DNA of 64,000 nucleotides from Streptomyces sp. B21-083 (GTDB lineage Bacteria > Actinomycetota > Actinomycetes > Streptomycetales > Streptomycetaceae). Position numbers and translations under genes: made by a program. The stretch is from NCBI RefSeq assembly GCF_036898825.1, contig NZ_JARUND010000002.1:1178001-1242000 (forward strand), given 5' to 3'. This document shows positions 51,642 through 60,473 of this stretch, piece after piece. A model generated the notes under the pieces. The model was not told the origin of the DNA and searched no databases. It worked only from the letters and a program-made list of their open reading frames with translations. Positions within the stretch are counted from its first letter, which is position 1; each line of letters begins with the position of its first letter.

Positions 51642-52991
51642 CTACTTGATCGCCGCGTTGGACTCCTCGTTGACGGAATCGGCCGCCGCCTTGGGGGTCT
51701 GCTGGCCCAGCCACACCTGGTTGAAGGCGTCCTGCACCTTGACGTTGTACGTCGCCGAGGACGTGGTCAGCGGATAGCCGACGGTCGTGCCCCCGGCCTC
51801 CTTGGAGAAGGCGCTGACGTCCACACCCCGCTGCTGCCAGACGGCCACGTAGTCCTTGTTGAGCGTCGGTATGCCCGGCCACACCGACCCCTCGGAGACG
51901 ATGATCTTCTGGGACTCCTCCGACCCGAGCCACTTCACCAGTTCCCACGCCTCCTTGGGGTGCTTGCTGCCCGCGTACAGGGCGTTGCTGAGCCCGTTGT
52001 ACACCGTGCCCTTGCCCGCCGGGCCACTGGGCAGCTCGGCGACGCCGAAGTTGCCCTTCATCGAGCTCTGGTAGGCGTTGAGGTCCCAGCTGCCGTCCCA
52101 CACCACGGCCGCCTGCTTGCGGGCCATGACCTGCGGCAGGGACGCCCCGCTGGGCGGGTTCGTGACGGAGGCCGGCACCGCCACGTGGTACTTCAGCCGC
52201 AGGTCCTGGACGAACTGGATGGCCTGCACGCACGACGGCTGGTTGATCGTCCACTTGCCCCACGCCTTGTCCTGGAGCTTGCAGCCGTTCTGCACCGCCG
52301 CGTCCCACCAGTCCGTCTGGCCGTTGGCCGACCCGAGTGCGAGACCGTACTGCTTGACGTGCTTGCTGTCGAAGCCCGGCTCGTTCGGGTGCTTGCCGTT
52401 GTCGTCGATCGTCAGCTTCTGCAGCGCCTTGACGAAGCTGCCGCCGTCGGTGGTGTTCCAGGACAGGCTGCCCAGCTCGTCCTGCGTCAGCCCCGCCTTC
52501 TCGAGCATGGCCTTGTCGTAGACCTGGGCGATGGTGTCCCAGTCCTTCGGCAGGCCGTACTGCTTGCCGTCCTGCTGCCAGCCCGTCAGGAGCTTGGAGT
52601 CGTAGATCGATGTGTCCAGCTTGTCGGCCTTGATGTACGGGGTGAGGTCGGTGAGGACGTTCTGCTGGGAGAACTGCGGGAAGTACGCCACGTGGTCCCA
52701 GAAGACGTCGGGCGCGGTGCGGCCCGCCATCTGGGTCTGCAGCTTGCTCCAGTACTGCGCCCAGGCGTTGAGCTCGATCTTGACCTTGATGTTCGGGTGC
52801 TGCTTCTCGAACACGGCGATCGACTTCTCCAGCGCCGGCTCCTGGACGGCGTCCCAGATCGCGTACCGCAGGGTGACGGTGCCTCCGGAGGAGGAGGTGT
52901 CCGAGCCGGACGAGCCGCAGGCGGTGGTGAGGCAGAGCAGGAGTGCGCTGGTGGCGGTGGCTGCCAGGACTCTTCTGGAGGAAGCGGACAT
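51642..52991 (-). CDS. Sugar ABC transporter solute-binding lipoprotein
   Basis: 449 residues of the CUT1 extracellular binding family. The lipoprotein signal ends in LLCLTTAC, followed by a Ser/Gly linker, and the fold starts at VTLRYAIWDAVQEP. ATG at 52991. It lies downstream of the two permease genes and should bind galactoside or galacturonan-like oligosaccharides. No cognate ATPase gene is present, so a shared MsiK-type ATPase elsewhere is expected, as is usual in Streptomyces. Confidence 0.92.
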   Translation of the reverse strand: MSASSRRVLAATATSALLLCLTTACGSSGSDTSSSGGTVTLRYAIWDAVQEPALEKSIAVFEKQHPNIKVKIELNAWAQYWSKLQTQMAGRTAPDVFWDHVAYFPQFSQQNVLTDLTPYIKADKLDTSIYDSKLLTGWQQDGKQYGLPKDWDTIAQVYDKAMLEKAGLTQDELGSLSWNTTDGGSFVKALQKLTIDDNGKHPNEPGFDSKHVKQYGLALGSANGQTDWWDAAVQNGCKLQDKAWGKWTINQPSCVQAIQFVQDLRLKYHVAVPASVTNPPSGASLPQVMARKQAAVVWDGSWDLNAYQSSMKGNFGVAELPSGPAGKGTVYNGLSNALYAGSKHPKEAWELVKWLGSEESQKIIVSEGSVWPGIPTLNKDYVAVWQQRGVDVSAFSKEAGGTTVGYPLTTSSATYNVKVQDAFNQVWLGQQTPKAAADSVNEESNAAIK

Positions 52992-53107
52992 GGTTGGGCG
53001 TCCCTTTCGGTGCGGGCGGTGCGAGGTGGTGCGGGGGGGAATCGGGGGGCCGATGGGCGGTGACGTCTTCGGTGGACGCGGACCGCTCGGCCGCGGCGGC
53101 GGACGGC

Positions 53108-53941
53108 CTACTTGAGGCCGGTCAGCGCGATGGAGCGCACGATGTGCCGCTGGAACAGAAGGAACACCGCGATCAGGGGAAGCAGGGCGAGGGCCGCTCC
53201 GGCCAGCACGATGTGCGGCAGGTCGGAGACGTGTTCGCCCTGGAGGGCGGAGATGCCCACGGTGATCACCCGGGTCCGGTCGCTGTTGGTGATGATCAGC
53301 GGCCAGATCAGGTTGTTCCAGGTGTTGACGAACGTGATGATCGCGAGGGTGGCGAGGATCGGACGGCTCAGCGGCAGCATGATCCGCACCAGGATGGTCC
53401 AGGTGTTCGCCCCGTCGATGCGGGCGGCGGCCTCCAGGTCCTTGGGGATGGTGCGGAAGTGCTGGCGTACCAGGAAGACGCCGTACGGGGTGCCGAAGAC
53501 GGTGGGCAGGATCAGACCCGCGTAGGTGTCCACCAGGCCGAGTTCACGCATCATCAGGAACAGCGGCACGAGCGTGATCATCTGGGGCACCATCATCGTG
53601 GCGAGGTATCCCCAGAAGAGCCAGTCGCGCCCCGGGAACTCCATCCGGGCGAGCGCGTAGGCCGCCAGCGAGCTGAACACCACCTGACCGGCGGTGACGA
53701 CGACCGCCACGATCAGGGTGTGCAGCAGGAAGGAGGACATCCCGTACTGGCCCCACACGGCACTGAAGTTGGCGAAGGTGGCCGGATGCGCGGGGGCCCA
53801 GGCGTCGGTGGACAGCAGGTCCGACGGCCGCTTGAGCGCGCCGTTCAGCGTCAGCAGGTACGGGGCGACGGACAGCAGCGCTCCGGCGGCGAGGATCCCG
53901 TACAGCGTCGTTCTGCGGACGGCGGTGGAGAGAGAAGACAT
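53108..53941 (-). CDS. Sugar ABC transporter permease (MalG-type)
   Basis: 277 residues with six hydrophobic segments and the EAA loop KDLEAAARIDGANTWTILVR that contacts the ATPase. ATG at 53941, 14 bases after the partner permease stop. It forms the channel with the MalF-type protein at 53956-54939. Confidence 0.92.
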   Translation of the reverse strand: MSSLSTAVRRTTLYGILAAGALLSVAPYLLTLNGALKRPSDLLSTDAWAPAHPATFANFSAVWGQYGMSSFLLHTLIVAVVVTAGQVVFSSLAAYALARMEFPGRDWLFWGYLATMMVPQMITLVPLFLMMRELGLVDTYAGLILPTVFGTPYGVFLVRQHFRTIPKDLEAAARIDGANTWTILVRIMLPLSRPILATLAIITFVNTWNNLIWPLIITNSDRTRVITVGISALQGEHVSDLPHIVLAGAALALLPLIAVFLLFQRHIVRSIALTGLK

Positions 53942-53955
53942 GATCGTGGCCGTCC

Positions 53956-54939
53956 TCAGCTGAAGTCGTAGATGGTGCGCTTGCGGAAGTACAGGAGCTG
54001 GACGGCCGTCACCAGCAGGATCACGGCGAACAGCAGCATCGCCAGCGCCGAGGCGTAGCCGGTGCGGAACAGCTGGAACGCCTGCTGGTAGATGTGGTAG
54101 TTCATCGTGTCCGTCGACCCGCCGGGGCCGCCCTGGGTCATCACGTAGACGGTGTCGAACATCTGGAACGACCCGATCGTGTTGGTCACCAGCACGAAGA
54201 ACATCGACGGGCGCAGCAGCGGCAGCGTGATCCGGAAGAAGCGCTGCACGGTGCCGGCCCCGTCCAGGTCGGCCGCCTCGTAGAGCGATTCGGGGATGGA
54301 CTGGAGGCCCGCCAGCAGGAACAGCATGGTGTAGCCCGTGTACTGCCAGATGTTGACCGACGCCAGCACCGGCATCGCCCAACCGGTGGACGACAGCCAC
54401 GCCGGGCCGTCCACACCGAACAGGGCCAGGAACTGGTTGACCACGCCGTGCTGCGGGTCGAACGCCCAGCTCCAGACGATGCCGAGGGCCACCGGCATGG
54501 CCATCCACGGCAGGACGAACAGCACCCGCAACACCTTGAGGCCCCGCAGCTTCCGGTTCATCGCGAGGGCGAGCAGCAGCGCGAGCACGGTCTGTGCGGG
54601 GATGTTCAGCAGTACGTAGTACACGGTGTTGCGCATCGCGCGCCACACCTCGCTGTCGCCCATCATCTCGCGGTAGTTCGCCAGCCCTACGAAGCGCGGG
54701 GTGCCCATCAGGTTCCAGTCGAAGAAACTGATGACGACGACCCCGACGATGGGCGCCACCAGGAACATCAGGAGCCCGGCGAGACTCGGCGCGAGAAGCA
54801 GGTACGCCTCCAGGGTGGCGCGGATCCGGCCCCGCCTGCGGCGGTGCCCAGCCGTGGGCGACGGCGGGGGTCCGGTCGGGTGACGGCGGCTGCCGTCACC
54901 CCCCGGAGAAGGCTTGGTATCAGGAATGTTATCGATCAC
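53956..54939 (-). CDS. Sugar ABC transporter permease (MalF-type)
   Basis: 327 residues: a Pro/Arg-rich N-terminal tail, six hydrophobic segments beginning AYLLLAPSLAGLLMFLVAPI, and the EAA loop ESLYEAADLDGAGTVQRF. GTG at 54939 is chosen because GGAG lies 7 bases upstream; this start lies inside a LacI-type operator (54927-54940). First gene of the sugar-uptake set. Confidence 0.9.
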   Translation of the reverse strand: MIDNIPDTKPSPGGDGSRRHPTGPPPSPTAGHRRRRGRIRATLEAYLLLAPSLAGLLMFLVAPIVGVVVISFFDWNLMGTPRFVGLANYREMMGDSEVWRAMRNTVYYVLLNIPAQTVLALLLALAMNRKLRGLKVLRVLFVLPWMAMPVALGIVWSWAFDPQHGVVNQFLALFGVDGPAWLSSTGWAMPVLASVNIWQYTGYTMLFLLAGLQSIPESLYEAADLDGAGTVQRFFRITLPLLRPSMFFVLVTNTIGSFQMFDTVYVMTQGGPGGSTDTMNYHIYQQAFQLFRTGYASALAMLLFAVILLVTAVQLLYFRKRTIYDFS

Positions 54940-54940
54940 A
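54927..54940 (-). promoter_or_regulatory. LacI-type operator overlapping the permease start codon
   Basis: TGTTATCGATCACA (minus strand TGTGATCGATAACA) matches the operator at 50438-50451 at 13 of 14 positions. It overlaps the GTG start of the permease gene, so binding would block transcription elongation or initiation. Confidence 0.6.
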
Positions 54941-55255
54941 CTTACGCTCCGTCGGGCGGCTCGTCCGGTGCAGCTGGGACACCGGCCGGAAAAGCATGGG
55001 GAAGCAGAAGCCACTGGAGGTGGGGCTCACGACGCGGCTGCGCGATGCTGCGCTGCTGGATGTGAGTGAAGTGTTAGCGCTAACGCATCACTCGTCAAGA
55101 GGTGTCGTGAGGATTCCTCGCGACGGACTTCGGGTGGGGATCCGCCAACCCCGGCATGGTCCACGGAGGAAGCCGCGCCCCACGGCCGGGAAGAACCGCG
55201 CTCATCCCGGAGCCCGGCGCCACGACTCCCGCTGCGCTCCGCTCCAACCTCATGG
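54940..55255. promoter_or_regulatory. Upstream region of the sugar operon with a second LacI-like palindrome
   Basis: A perfect 12-bp palindrome GTTAGCGCTAAC lies at 55073-55084, about 130 bp upstream of the permease start and 132 bp from the operator at 54927, consistent with DNA looping or a main promoter operator. No gene is seen up to the transposase fragment. Confidence 0.5.
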
Positions 55256-55645
55256 TCACCTGCGGGCGTAGGGACCGGGCGGTATCAGGGCGGGGCCGTC
55301 GGTGTCGATGTCGATGTCGACACAGCCGATCTCGGGGCGCGGGGCCGCCTCGACGGTCCTGCCGAGGGCAGTGGCCCGGTCGGGCCAGCGGTGGGTGCCG
55401 ATCTCCGCTTTCAGCAGCGCGAAGAAGCTCTCGGCGGCGGCATTGTCGTAGCACGAGCGGGTTCGTCCCACGCGTGCCGCAGCCCCAGCCGGCGTACTTC
55501 CCGGCGGAGTTCGTCAGCGGGGTACTTCGCTCCGCGGTCCGAGTGCACGATGCAGCCGGGCTGGAGGTCGCTGCGGCCAACGGCCACCGTCGGTGCGTCG
55601 ACCACCAGGTTTTTCGAAGGCCGATGCAGTTGCTAAGGCGGCCAC
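55256..55645 (-). mobile_element. Decayed IS3-family transposase fragment
   Basis: In different leftward frames, LQPGCIVHSDRGAKYPADEL and GRTRSCYDNAAAESFFALLK are the DDE-domain motifs of IS3-type transposases (HSDRGxQY and the DNAxxESFF segment with the catalytic Glu). A frameshift separates them, and both ends of the element are missing. Confidence 0.75.
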
Positions 55646-56262
55646 TGTCCTTACGTCCAGGTCCCGCCTCCCACCGCGCAGGTCGCGCAGCCAAGCCATC
55701 CGAGCGGTCCTTCAAATGCCGCCCCTCGGCGGGTGGTCGGGAACTCCCTCCTCGTCGCTCGCCTCGCTGCTGGACCCGCGCTACCTCGCGGGCAGCGCCT
55801 CGATGAGCGGCCCCATGGCCGCAGCCGGTGGCTGTCTGCGCGCCCTGGACAACCGTTGGAAGAGCCAATTCCGGTGGCCATCAGCCTGGACTCAACTGGC
55901 CGCACATCTGGACTTTGCCACGGCCGCCGTCAGCAGGCACCACCCGCCTCACACTTCCCGCGCGGGTGCCCCACTCTGAGTGAATCTTCCGAGGCCGGGC
56001 GCATGTCTTAAGAGTCGACTCGCGGTCAAGTCAGCCGCCTGACCTGCTGTTTCGGCGTCCCGTTAAAGGATAAGCGGTTCAAAGCTGGTAAAGTTATACG
56101 TGTCGTTTTAGGGTGGCTCGCGCTAGCCTGAAAGGCACGAAGGACCTGCCCCGGCACCACCCGGGACAGGCCTCCATGCAGATCACGAGCCCGGTCGCCC
56201 ATCAACCGACCGGGCTCGCTGCATACGCAGCCCCGGCCGTGGCCGTCTCGTGTGTGGGCGTC
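55646..56262. other. 617-bp spacer with two strong hairpins and a lower-GC patch
   Basis: No protein is recognised. GC drops around 56020-56120. Two hairpins follow: CCTGCCCCGG (56145-56154) with CCGGGACAGG (56161-56170), and perfect 12-bp arms CGAGCCCGGTCG (56186-56197) with CGACCGGGCTCG (56207-56218). They could end a rightward transcript or form a small structured RNA. Confidence 0.45.
56145..56218. terminator. Tandem hairpins
   Basis: Two adjacent stem-loops (one 10-bp stem with one mismatch, one perfect 12-bp stem) lie just downstream of the leftward small membrane protein gene, and can act as its terminator. Confidence 0.5.
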
Positions 56263-56388
56263 CTACTGGACGAACTGCCCCACCATGGCGATGATCGCCA
56301 CCAACAGAGCCGCGACTCCTAGTCCAACCTGCCACCTCTCGGGGCCGGTCCAACGCTTACGCGGCTTCTGCTCGCTCGATACCACCAC
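56263..56388 (-). CDS. Small single-pass membrane protein (41 residues)
   Basis: From GTG at 56388 (or GTG at 56385), with GGAGGAAG immediately upstream, the reading is a charged N-terminus SSEQKPRKRWTGPERWQVG followed by one hydrophobic helix LGVAALLVAIIAMVGQFVQ to a stop at 56263. The basic front and short helix fit an inner-membrane micropeptide with N-in topology. No family is recognised. It sits in a lower-GC stretch beside transposase scraps, which suggests origin from a mobile element. Confidence 0.6.
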   Translation of the reverse strand: MVVSSEQKPRKRWTGPERWQVGLGVAALLVAIIAMVGQFVQ

Positions 56389-56554
56389 TGCTTCCTCCTG
56401 TTCCTCCAATCGCCCTGACAATCAGGGCGTCCGTCGCAACTCGCTCAGAGTTTGACGGAGTTGAGGGGAGGAGCAGGCGAAGCGTGGATAAGCATACGAG
56501 CACGGAGACTCCAACTCGGACTCCTGGGCGGGAAAGTCCGTGTCCAGGCCCCGA

Positions 56555-57757
56555 TCAATAGGTCACTGGCAGCGAGAGTAGACCGCGGGCACGCATAGAC
56601 GGCCGCCATTTCAGCCCAGCCAGCGGGACATCGAGAGCCAACCCCGGAAATCGTGCGAGGAGCGCGGTGAGGGCGATCTCGGTCTCCATACGGGCCAGCG
56701 GTGCGCCAAGGCAGTAGTGGATGCCGTGGCCGAGGGCGAGGTTACCGGTCGTGTCACGACTGATATCGAGCCGATCGGGATCGGTGAAGCGGCGCGGGTC
56801 GCGGTGGGCGGCGGCCAGGGACAACAGAACTGTCTCACCGGCCGGAATGCCGACCCCACCGATCGTCACGTCCTCGGTGGGGAATCGGCGGATGGCCAGC
56901 GGTACGGGGCCGTCGTAGCGTGCCAGTTCCTCGACCGCGCTGCCCAGCCGGCTGGGATCGGCACGGAGCTCGGCCAGTTGGTCGGGGTGGCTGAGCAGGG
57001 CCAGGGTGGCGTTGCCGATCAGGTGGACGGTGTTCTCATACCCGGCGAAGAGGATCAGGAAGGCCAGGGACATGAGCTCGTCCTCGCTCAGCCGGTCTTC
57101 GCCATCTCGTACGGCGATCAGGGCGGAGAGCAGGTCGTCGGCGGGACTGGCCCGTTTGTCGGCGAGGAGCTGGCGGAAGAAGGCCAGCATGGACCGGACG
57201 GCGCCTTTCGCCTTGTCCGGCTGAGCGCGGTCCGGGGCCACCAGGGCATCGGTCCAGGACCTGAAGTCCTGCCGGTCGTGCGGGGCCACACCGAGCAGGT
57301 CACAGATCACGGTGATCGGCAGCGGCGCGGCGTAGGAGGCGATCACGTCAGCGCGGCCGAGCGGCGCCATGGCTTCGAGCAGTAAGTCAGCGGTTTTCCT
57401 GATGGGTTCGCGCAGGAGGGCGATACGCCGCGGGGTGAACGCCTGCGACACCAGGCGCCGGATACGGGTGTGGTCCGGCGGGTCCATGTTGAGCAGGTTG
57501 GCGTCCAGCGCCGGCGGCAGCGAGAACCCGTGGTAGCCGCCGGGTGCCGCGTTGCGCTTGTCCAGCGAAAGCCGGGGATCGGCGAGTGCCTGGTGTACAT
57601 CGTCGTAGCGGGTGACCAGCCAGGCCGGAAGCCCGTCCGTCCCGGTGATCCGGTGGACAGGCCCGGCTTCGCGGAACCGCGCGTACACGGCGTACGGATC
57701 GGCGATTAGCTCGGCGGGGTCAACTAGGGGCAGTTGTCCGGGCGTTGTGATTGGCAT
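56555..57757 (-). CDS. Orphan cytochrome P450
   Basis: 400 residues, CYP105/107-like. I-helix ILFAGYENTVHLIG has Glu-Asn-Thr in place of Glu-Thr-Thr, ExxR is EELAR, and the heme loop LGHGIHYCLGAPLAR places Cys near 349. ATG at 57757 follows GGTGGAG. No ferredoxin gene follows, and both sides are empty for hundreds of bases, so it is a single-gene unit relying on redox partners encoded elsewhere. Substrate unknown. Confidence 0.92.
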   Translation of the reverse strand: MPITTPGQLPLVDPAELIADPYAVYARFREAGPVHRITGTDGLPAWLVTRYDDVHQALADPRLSLDKRNAAPGGYHGFSLPPALDANLLNMDPPDHTRIRRLVSQAFTPRRIALLREPIRKTADLLLEAMAPLGRADVIASYAAPLPITVICDLLGVAPHDRQDFRSWTDALVAPDRAQPDKAKGAVRSMLAFFRQLLADKRASPADDLLSALIAVRDGEDRLSEDELMSLAFLILFAGYENTVHLIGNATLALLSHPDQLAELRADPSRLGSAVEELARYDGPVPLAIRRFPTEDVTIGGVGIPAGETVLLSLAAAHRDPRRFTDPDRLDISRDTTGNLALGHGIHYCLGAPLARMETEIALTALLARFPGLALDVPLAGLKWRPSMRARGLLSLPVTY

Positions 57758-58183
57758 GGTCTCCACCCTAGACAGGTGAGTCTTTCCCCTTGTTCCGCCG
57801 CTGCCCTCGAACTCGTCTCAGCGTTCGTCGGGCAGTTTATGAGTCCGCTGCTCGACTCAACGGCAGGGTGCGCTTCCTCAACGCTCGTCGGCCGCCGACG
57901 ACGTCCGGAGGCCCACTACTGGACCGAACGATGTCTTTGCTACGCCCGGTCGAAGTCTGGCGACCAGCGGCAGGTGCGTCGGTGAACGACCCGTAGGGAG
58001 AAGGGCCGGGTCACTCGTCCGAGACCAAGATCCGGTCCATCCCCGGACCACGTTCTCACTTGCCCACCAGCTTCGCACCGTCCCTGCAGGTCAGCTGGGG
58101 TACTGACCGTGTACCACCAAGAGACGAAGAACCTTCTGGTGTCGTACTCACCGAAGAAGCTGGGCTTCTTCTAAGGGCACGAA

Positions 58184-58224
58184 AAAGGGCGCCTGAGCTG
58201 GGCTTTTGCCCGCCAGGCGCCTTT
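58184..58224 (+). terminator. Stem-loop, terminator-like
   Basis: GGCGCCTG (58188-58195) pairs with CAGGCGCC (58214-58221), and flanking AAA/TTT extends the stem past a bulged G. The upstream gene it might have served is not recognisable. Confidence 0.5.
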
Positions 58225-58486
58225 CTCTCGGCCCACTCGGAGCAAGTACCGACTTACGTCATCCACTCCCAGTTCCTCCCACCACTGTCCTGCTCCTGAC
58301 CAGATGGCGACCGACGGTGTCCGCACGGCGGCGCGGATTCCATGGCCAACAGCACGCCCGACGCCTCATGGACAAGCCAGGTCCCTTCCTACGCCACGGT
58401 GCCGGAGGCGCTGGTCACGGCCCCGGCTACGCCCATCACTCACGACTTCACGCCTGCGCGGACCCCTCCATGCGACGCCGGCTGAG

Positions 58487-58498
58487 TGACAAATGTCA
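58487..58498. promoter_or_regulatory. Palindrome TGACAAATGTCA upstream of the exported hydrolase
   Basis: TGACA and TGTCA are perfect inverted arms around AA. Located 110 bp before the ATG of the next rightward gene, it is a possible TetR-type operator. Confidence 0.35.
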
Positions 58499-58607
58499 GT
58501 GAAAGTGATGAGGAAGCGCAGTAGTTTGCCGACAGTGCGGTTCATAGCCTTGCGGTAGGTGTCCACGTGCTTGGACACCCCTCGTACGTCCCGCCAAGGA
58601 GATCGCC

Positions 58608-59870
58608 ATGCCGCGTCCGGCCGCATTCTCACCGAGCGACACCCGCCGGAGCACCGGAATCAGCAGGAGACGCGTGGTGACCACGGGCACCGCCCTCACC
58701 GCGGGACTCGCTCTGACCGCGGCCCCCGGCACCCCCGCCGTCGCCGTGTCGCCCGGCCGAACGTCAGGCGACCTCCAGCCGCCCGTACGGCTCGTTCTTC
58801 CGCCGCCGAGCGGCCCCCATGCCCTTGGCACCGTCGCGGTGCATCTCATCGACCACAGCCGCCGGGACCCCTGGGTCGCGCGGCCGGCCCGGGAGCTGAT
58901 GGTCCAACTCTGGTACCCCGCACGCGCAGTTGGCGGCCCGCCCAGGGCGCCGTGGATGACAGGACAGGCCGCGAAGGTCTTCCAGCAGACGGGGTATCTC
59001 CTTCCCCAGTACGCTACGCTTCCGGACACGCATGCCCGTGTCGGCGCGGTTGCGGACACGCGCGGGGGTCGACGTCCGGTGATCCTCTACTCCCACGGTC
59101 ACGGCCAGCACCGCAACTCCAGCACGGCGCTGGTCGAGGAACTCGCCAGCCACGGATACGTCGTGGTCACCGTCGACCACACATATGACGCCGGGCAGGT
59201 CGAGTTCCCCGGTGGCCGGGTCGAGAAGTACGCGATGCCTCCTTTCACGGCGGAGGACGACGACCCGGTGATCCTCAAAGCGGTCGACGCGCGGGTGACC
59301 GACACCCGTTTCGTACTGGAGGAGCTGTCGCGGCGCGTACGGGGCCGCCGGTATCCGCTTCCGCACGGACTCGGCGACATCCTCGACCTGTCCAGGACCG
59401 CCATGTTCGGCCACTCCCTGGGTGGTGCGACCGCAGCCTCGGCGATGGCGGCAGGGGCACCGATCGCGGCCGGCGCCAATCTCGACGGCAGCCTCTTCGG
59501 ACCGGTGGTGACCAAAGGGCTACGCAAGCCGTTCCTCCTCATGAGCGAGGACGCGGACAACAAACCGAGCTGGCCCGAGATCTGGCCCCGGCTGCGAGGC
59601 TGGCGTCGCCATCTCCGGCTGACCGGTACCCGGCACTTCTCGTACACGGACTACGAGACGTTCATGCCGCAGGTCGCCGAGCGACTCGGAGCGACCGACG
59701 AACAGCTGGCCGAGTTCATTGGCCCGCTCGACGGGACACGCGGCATCGACGTCCAACGCCGCTTCCTGCTCGCCTACTTCGATCTCCACCTGCGCCACCG
59801 TCCCGCCCCCGTCCTCGAAGGACCGTCGCCCCGCTATCCGGAGGTGCGCTTCATCGGCGGAGCCGGATGA
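58608..59870 (+). CDS. Tat-exported alpha/beta hydrolase (PAF-acetylhydrolase/lipase-like)
   Basis: 420 residues. The N-terminus has a twin-arginine signal (SRRRVVTTGTALTAGLALTA) ending near an Ala-rich cleavage site. The mature part resembles platelet-activating-factor acetylhydrolase-like lipases: ELMVQLWYPA, VILYSHGHGQHRNSS (oxyanion region), nucleophile MFGHSLGGATA near residue 268, and His in TGTRHFSYTDYETF. A GGAG site precedes ATG at 58608. It probably hydrolyses lipids or polyesters outside the cell. Confidence 0.87.
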   Translation: MPRPAAFSPSDTRRSTGISRRRVVTTGTALTAGLALTAAPGTPAVAVSPGRTSGDLQPPVRLVLPPPSGPHALGTVAVHLIDHSRRDPWVARPARELMVQLWYPARAVGGPPRAPWMTGQAAKVFQQTGYLLPQYATLPDTHARVGAVADTRGGRRPVILYSHGHGQHRNSSTALVEELASHGYVVVTVDHTYDAGQVEFPGGRVEKYAMPPFTAEDDDPVILKAVDARVTDTRFVLEELSRRVRGRRYPLPHGLGDILDLSRTAMFGHSLGGATAASAMAAGAPIAAGANLDGSLFGPVVTKGLRKPFLLMSEDADNKPSWPEIWPRLRGWRRHLRLTGTRHFSYTDYETFMPQVAERLGATDEQLAEFIGPLDGTRGIDVQRRFLLAYFDLHLRHRPAPVLEGPSPRYPEVRFIGGAG

Positions 59871-60090
59871 TGTGACGGTGCCCTCGGCGAAGCAAGGTCC
59901 CCACCGTGTCGGGCACCGTCGGCCGGCCCCGACGCAGACGAGGTGTGGAACACGGCTCCGGCCTGGGCGGTTTCCGCTCGGTGGTCGAGGGGTCCAGCGA
60001 TGCGCGTGGCCGGCGGTGACCGCTGCGGCATGTGTCGGCGGGGCGGACGGATCAGGCTCGCGTCGACGACGACGTGCGGCATCTCCCCGG

Positions 60091-60126
60091 GCGCCCCCAG
60101 CGCCCCCAGCGCCCCCAGCGCCCCCG
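60091..60126. repeat. Tandem repeat of GCGCCCCCA, four units
   Basis: Three exact copies of GCGCCCCCA (60091-60117) and one with a final G (60118-60126). It would encode an Ala-Leu-Gly or Ala-Pro-Ser type repeat if translated; more likely slippage-prone noncoding DNA. Confidence 0.7.
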
Positions 60127-60433
60127 GCGCTCCCGTCGGCAGGGCGACGGCGTGGCCCGGTCGGGGAGACCAGCGGCAGGCGGCATGCCGGTTCAGCGCG
60201 GTGGAGACGACGTTGAGACGACGTTCATGCGCTCCCCGAGATCCGTGAGTTCCTGGCGGCGGTTCCGTGACCCCGGTACGCAGCTCGGCGGCTTCTGCGG
60301 TCAGCGATACGAAGGTGGCAGCGAGGTCGACGCGGTCCTCATCGGCTAGGGACATCATGTCTCCACGACCTTGCGTTCGACGCGCGCGAAGCACTTTTTG
60401 CCGGTATGAACGCGGCCCGTCGTCAGACGGCAT

Positions 60434-60466
60434 GGGTGGCCCTCTCCTGGTCGGGAAGGGCCACCC
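60434..60466 (-). terminator. Hairpin terminator after the NmrA-like gene
   Basis: GGGTGGCCCT (60434-60443) and AGGGCCACCC (60457-60466) are perfect 10-bp arms with a 13-base loop, just downstream of the leftward gene that ends at 60474. Confidence 0.75.
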
Positions 60467-60473
60467 CGAGAAA

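Larger units (their letters stand above)
57758..58607. other. 850-bp spacer with stem-loops and a small palindrome
   Basis: No protein is recognised. It holds a perfect hairpin GAAGAAGC/GCTTCTTC (58153-58171), a larger stem-loop with GGCGCCTG/CAGGCGCC arms flanked by AAA and TTT (58184-58224), and a palindrome TGACA-AA-TGTCA (58487-58498) about 110 bp upstream of the next gene. Confidence 0.5.
59871..60473. other. 603-bp spacer with a short tandem repeat; no confident gene
   Basis: A leftward frame from ATG at 60355 is open but has mixed signals and no recognised domain, so it is not called. The stretch includes a 9-bp tandem repeat and a hairpin at 60434-60466. Confidence 0.4.

Noticed and set aside
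60091..60135. Short tandem repeat considered as a CRISPR-like array
   Set aside because: Units are 9 bp without spacers; this is a simple repeat.
59834..60355. Leftward frame from ATG at 60355 with Gly-Ala-Leu repeats
   Set aside because: It runs into the stop region of the exported hydrolase gene on the other strand, contains a slippage repeat and no domain, and shows possible frame mixing near 60230.
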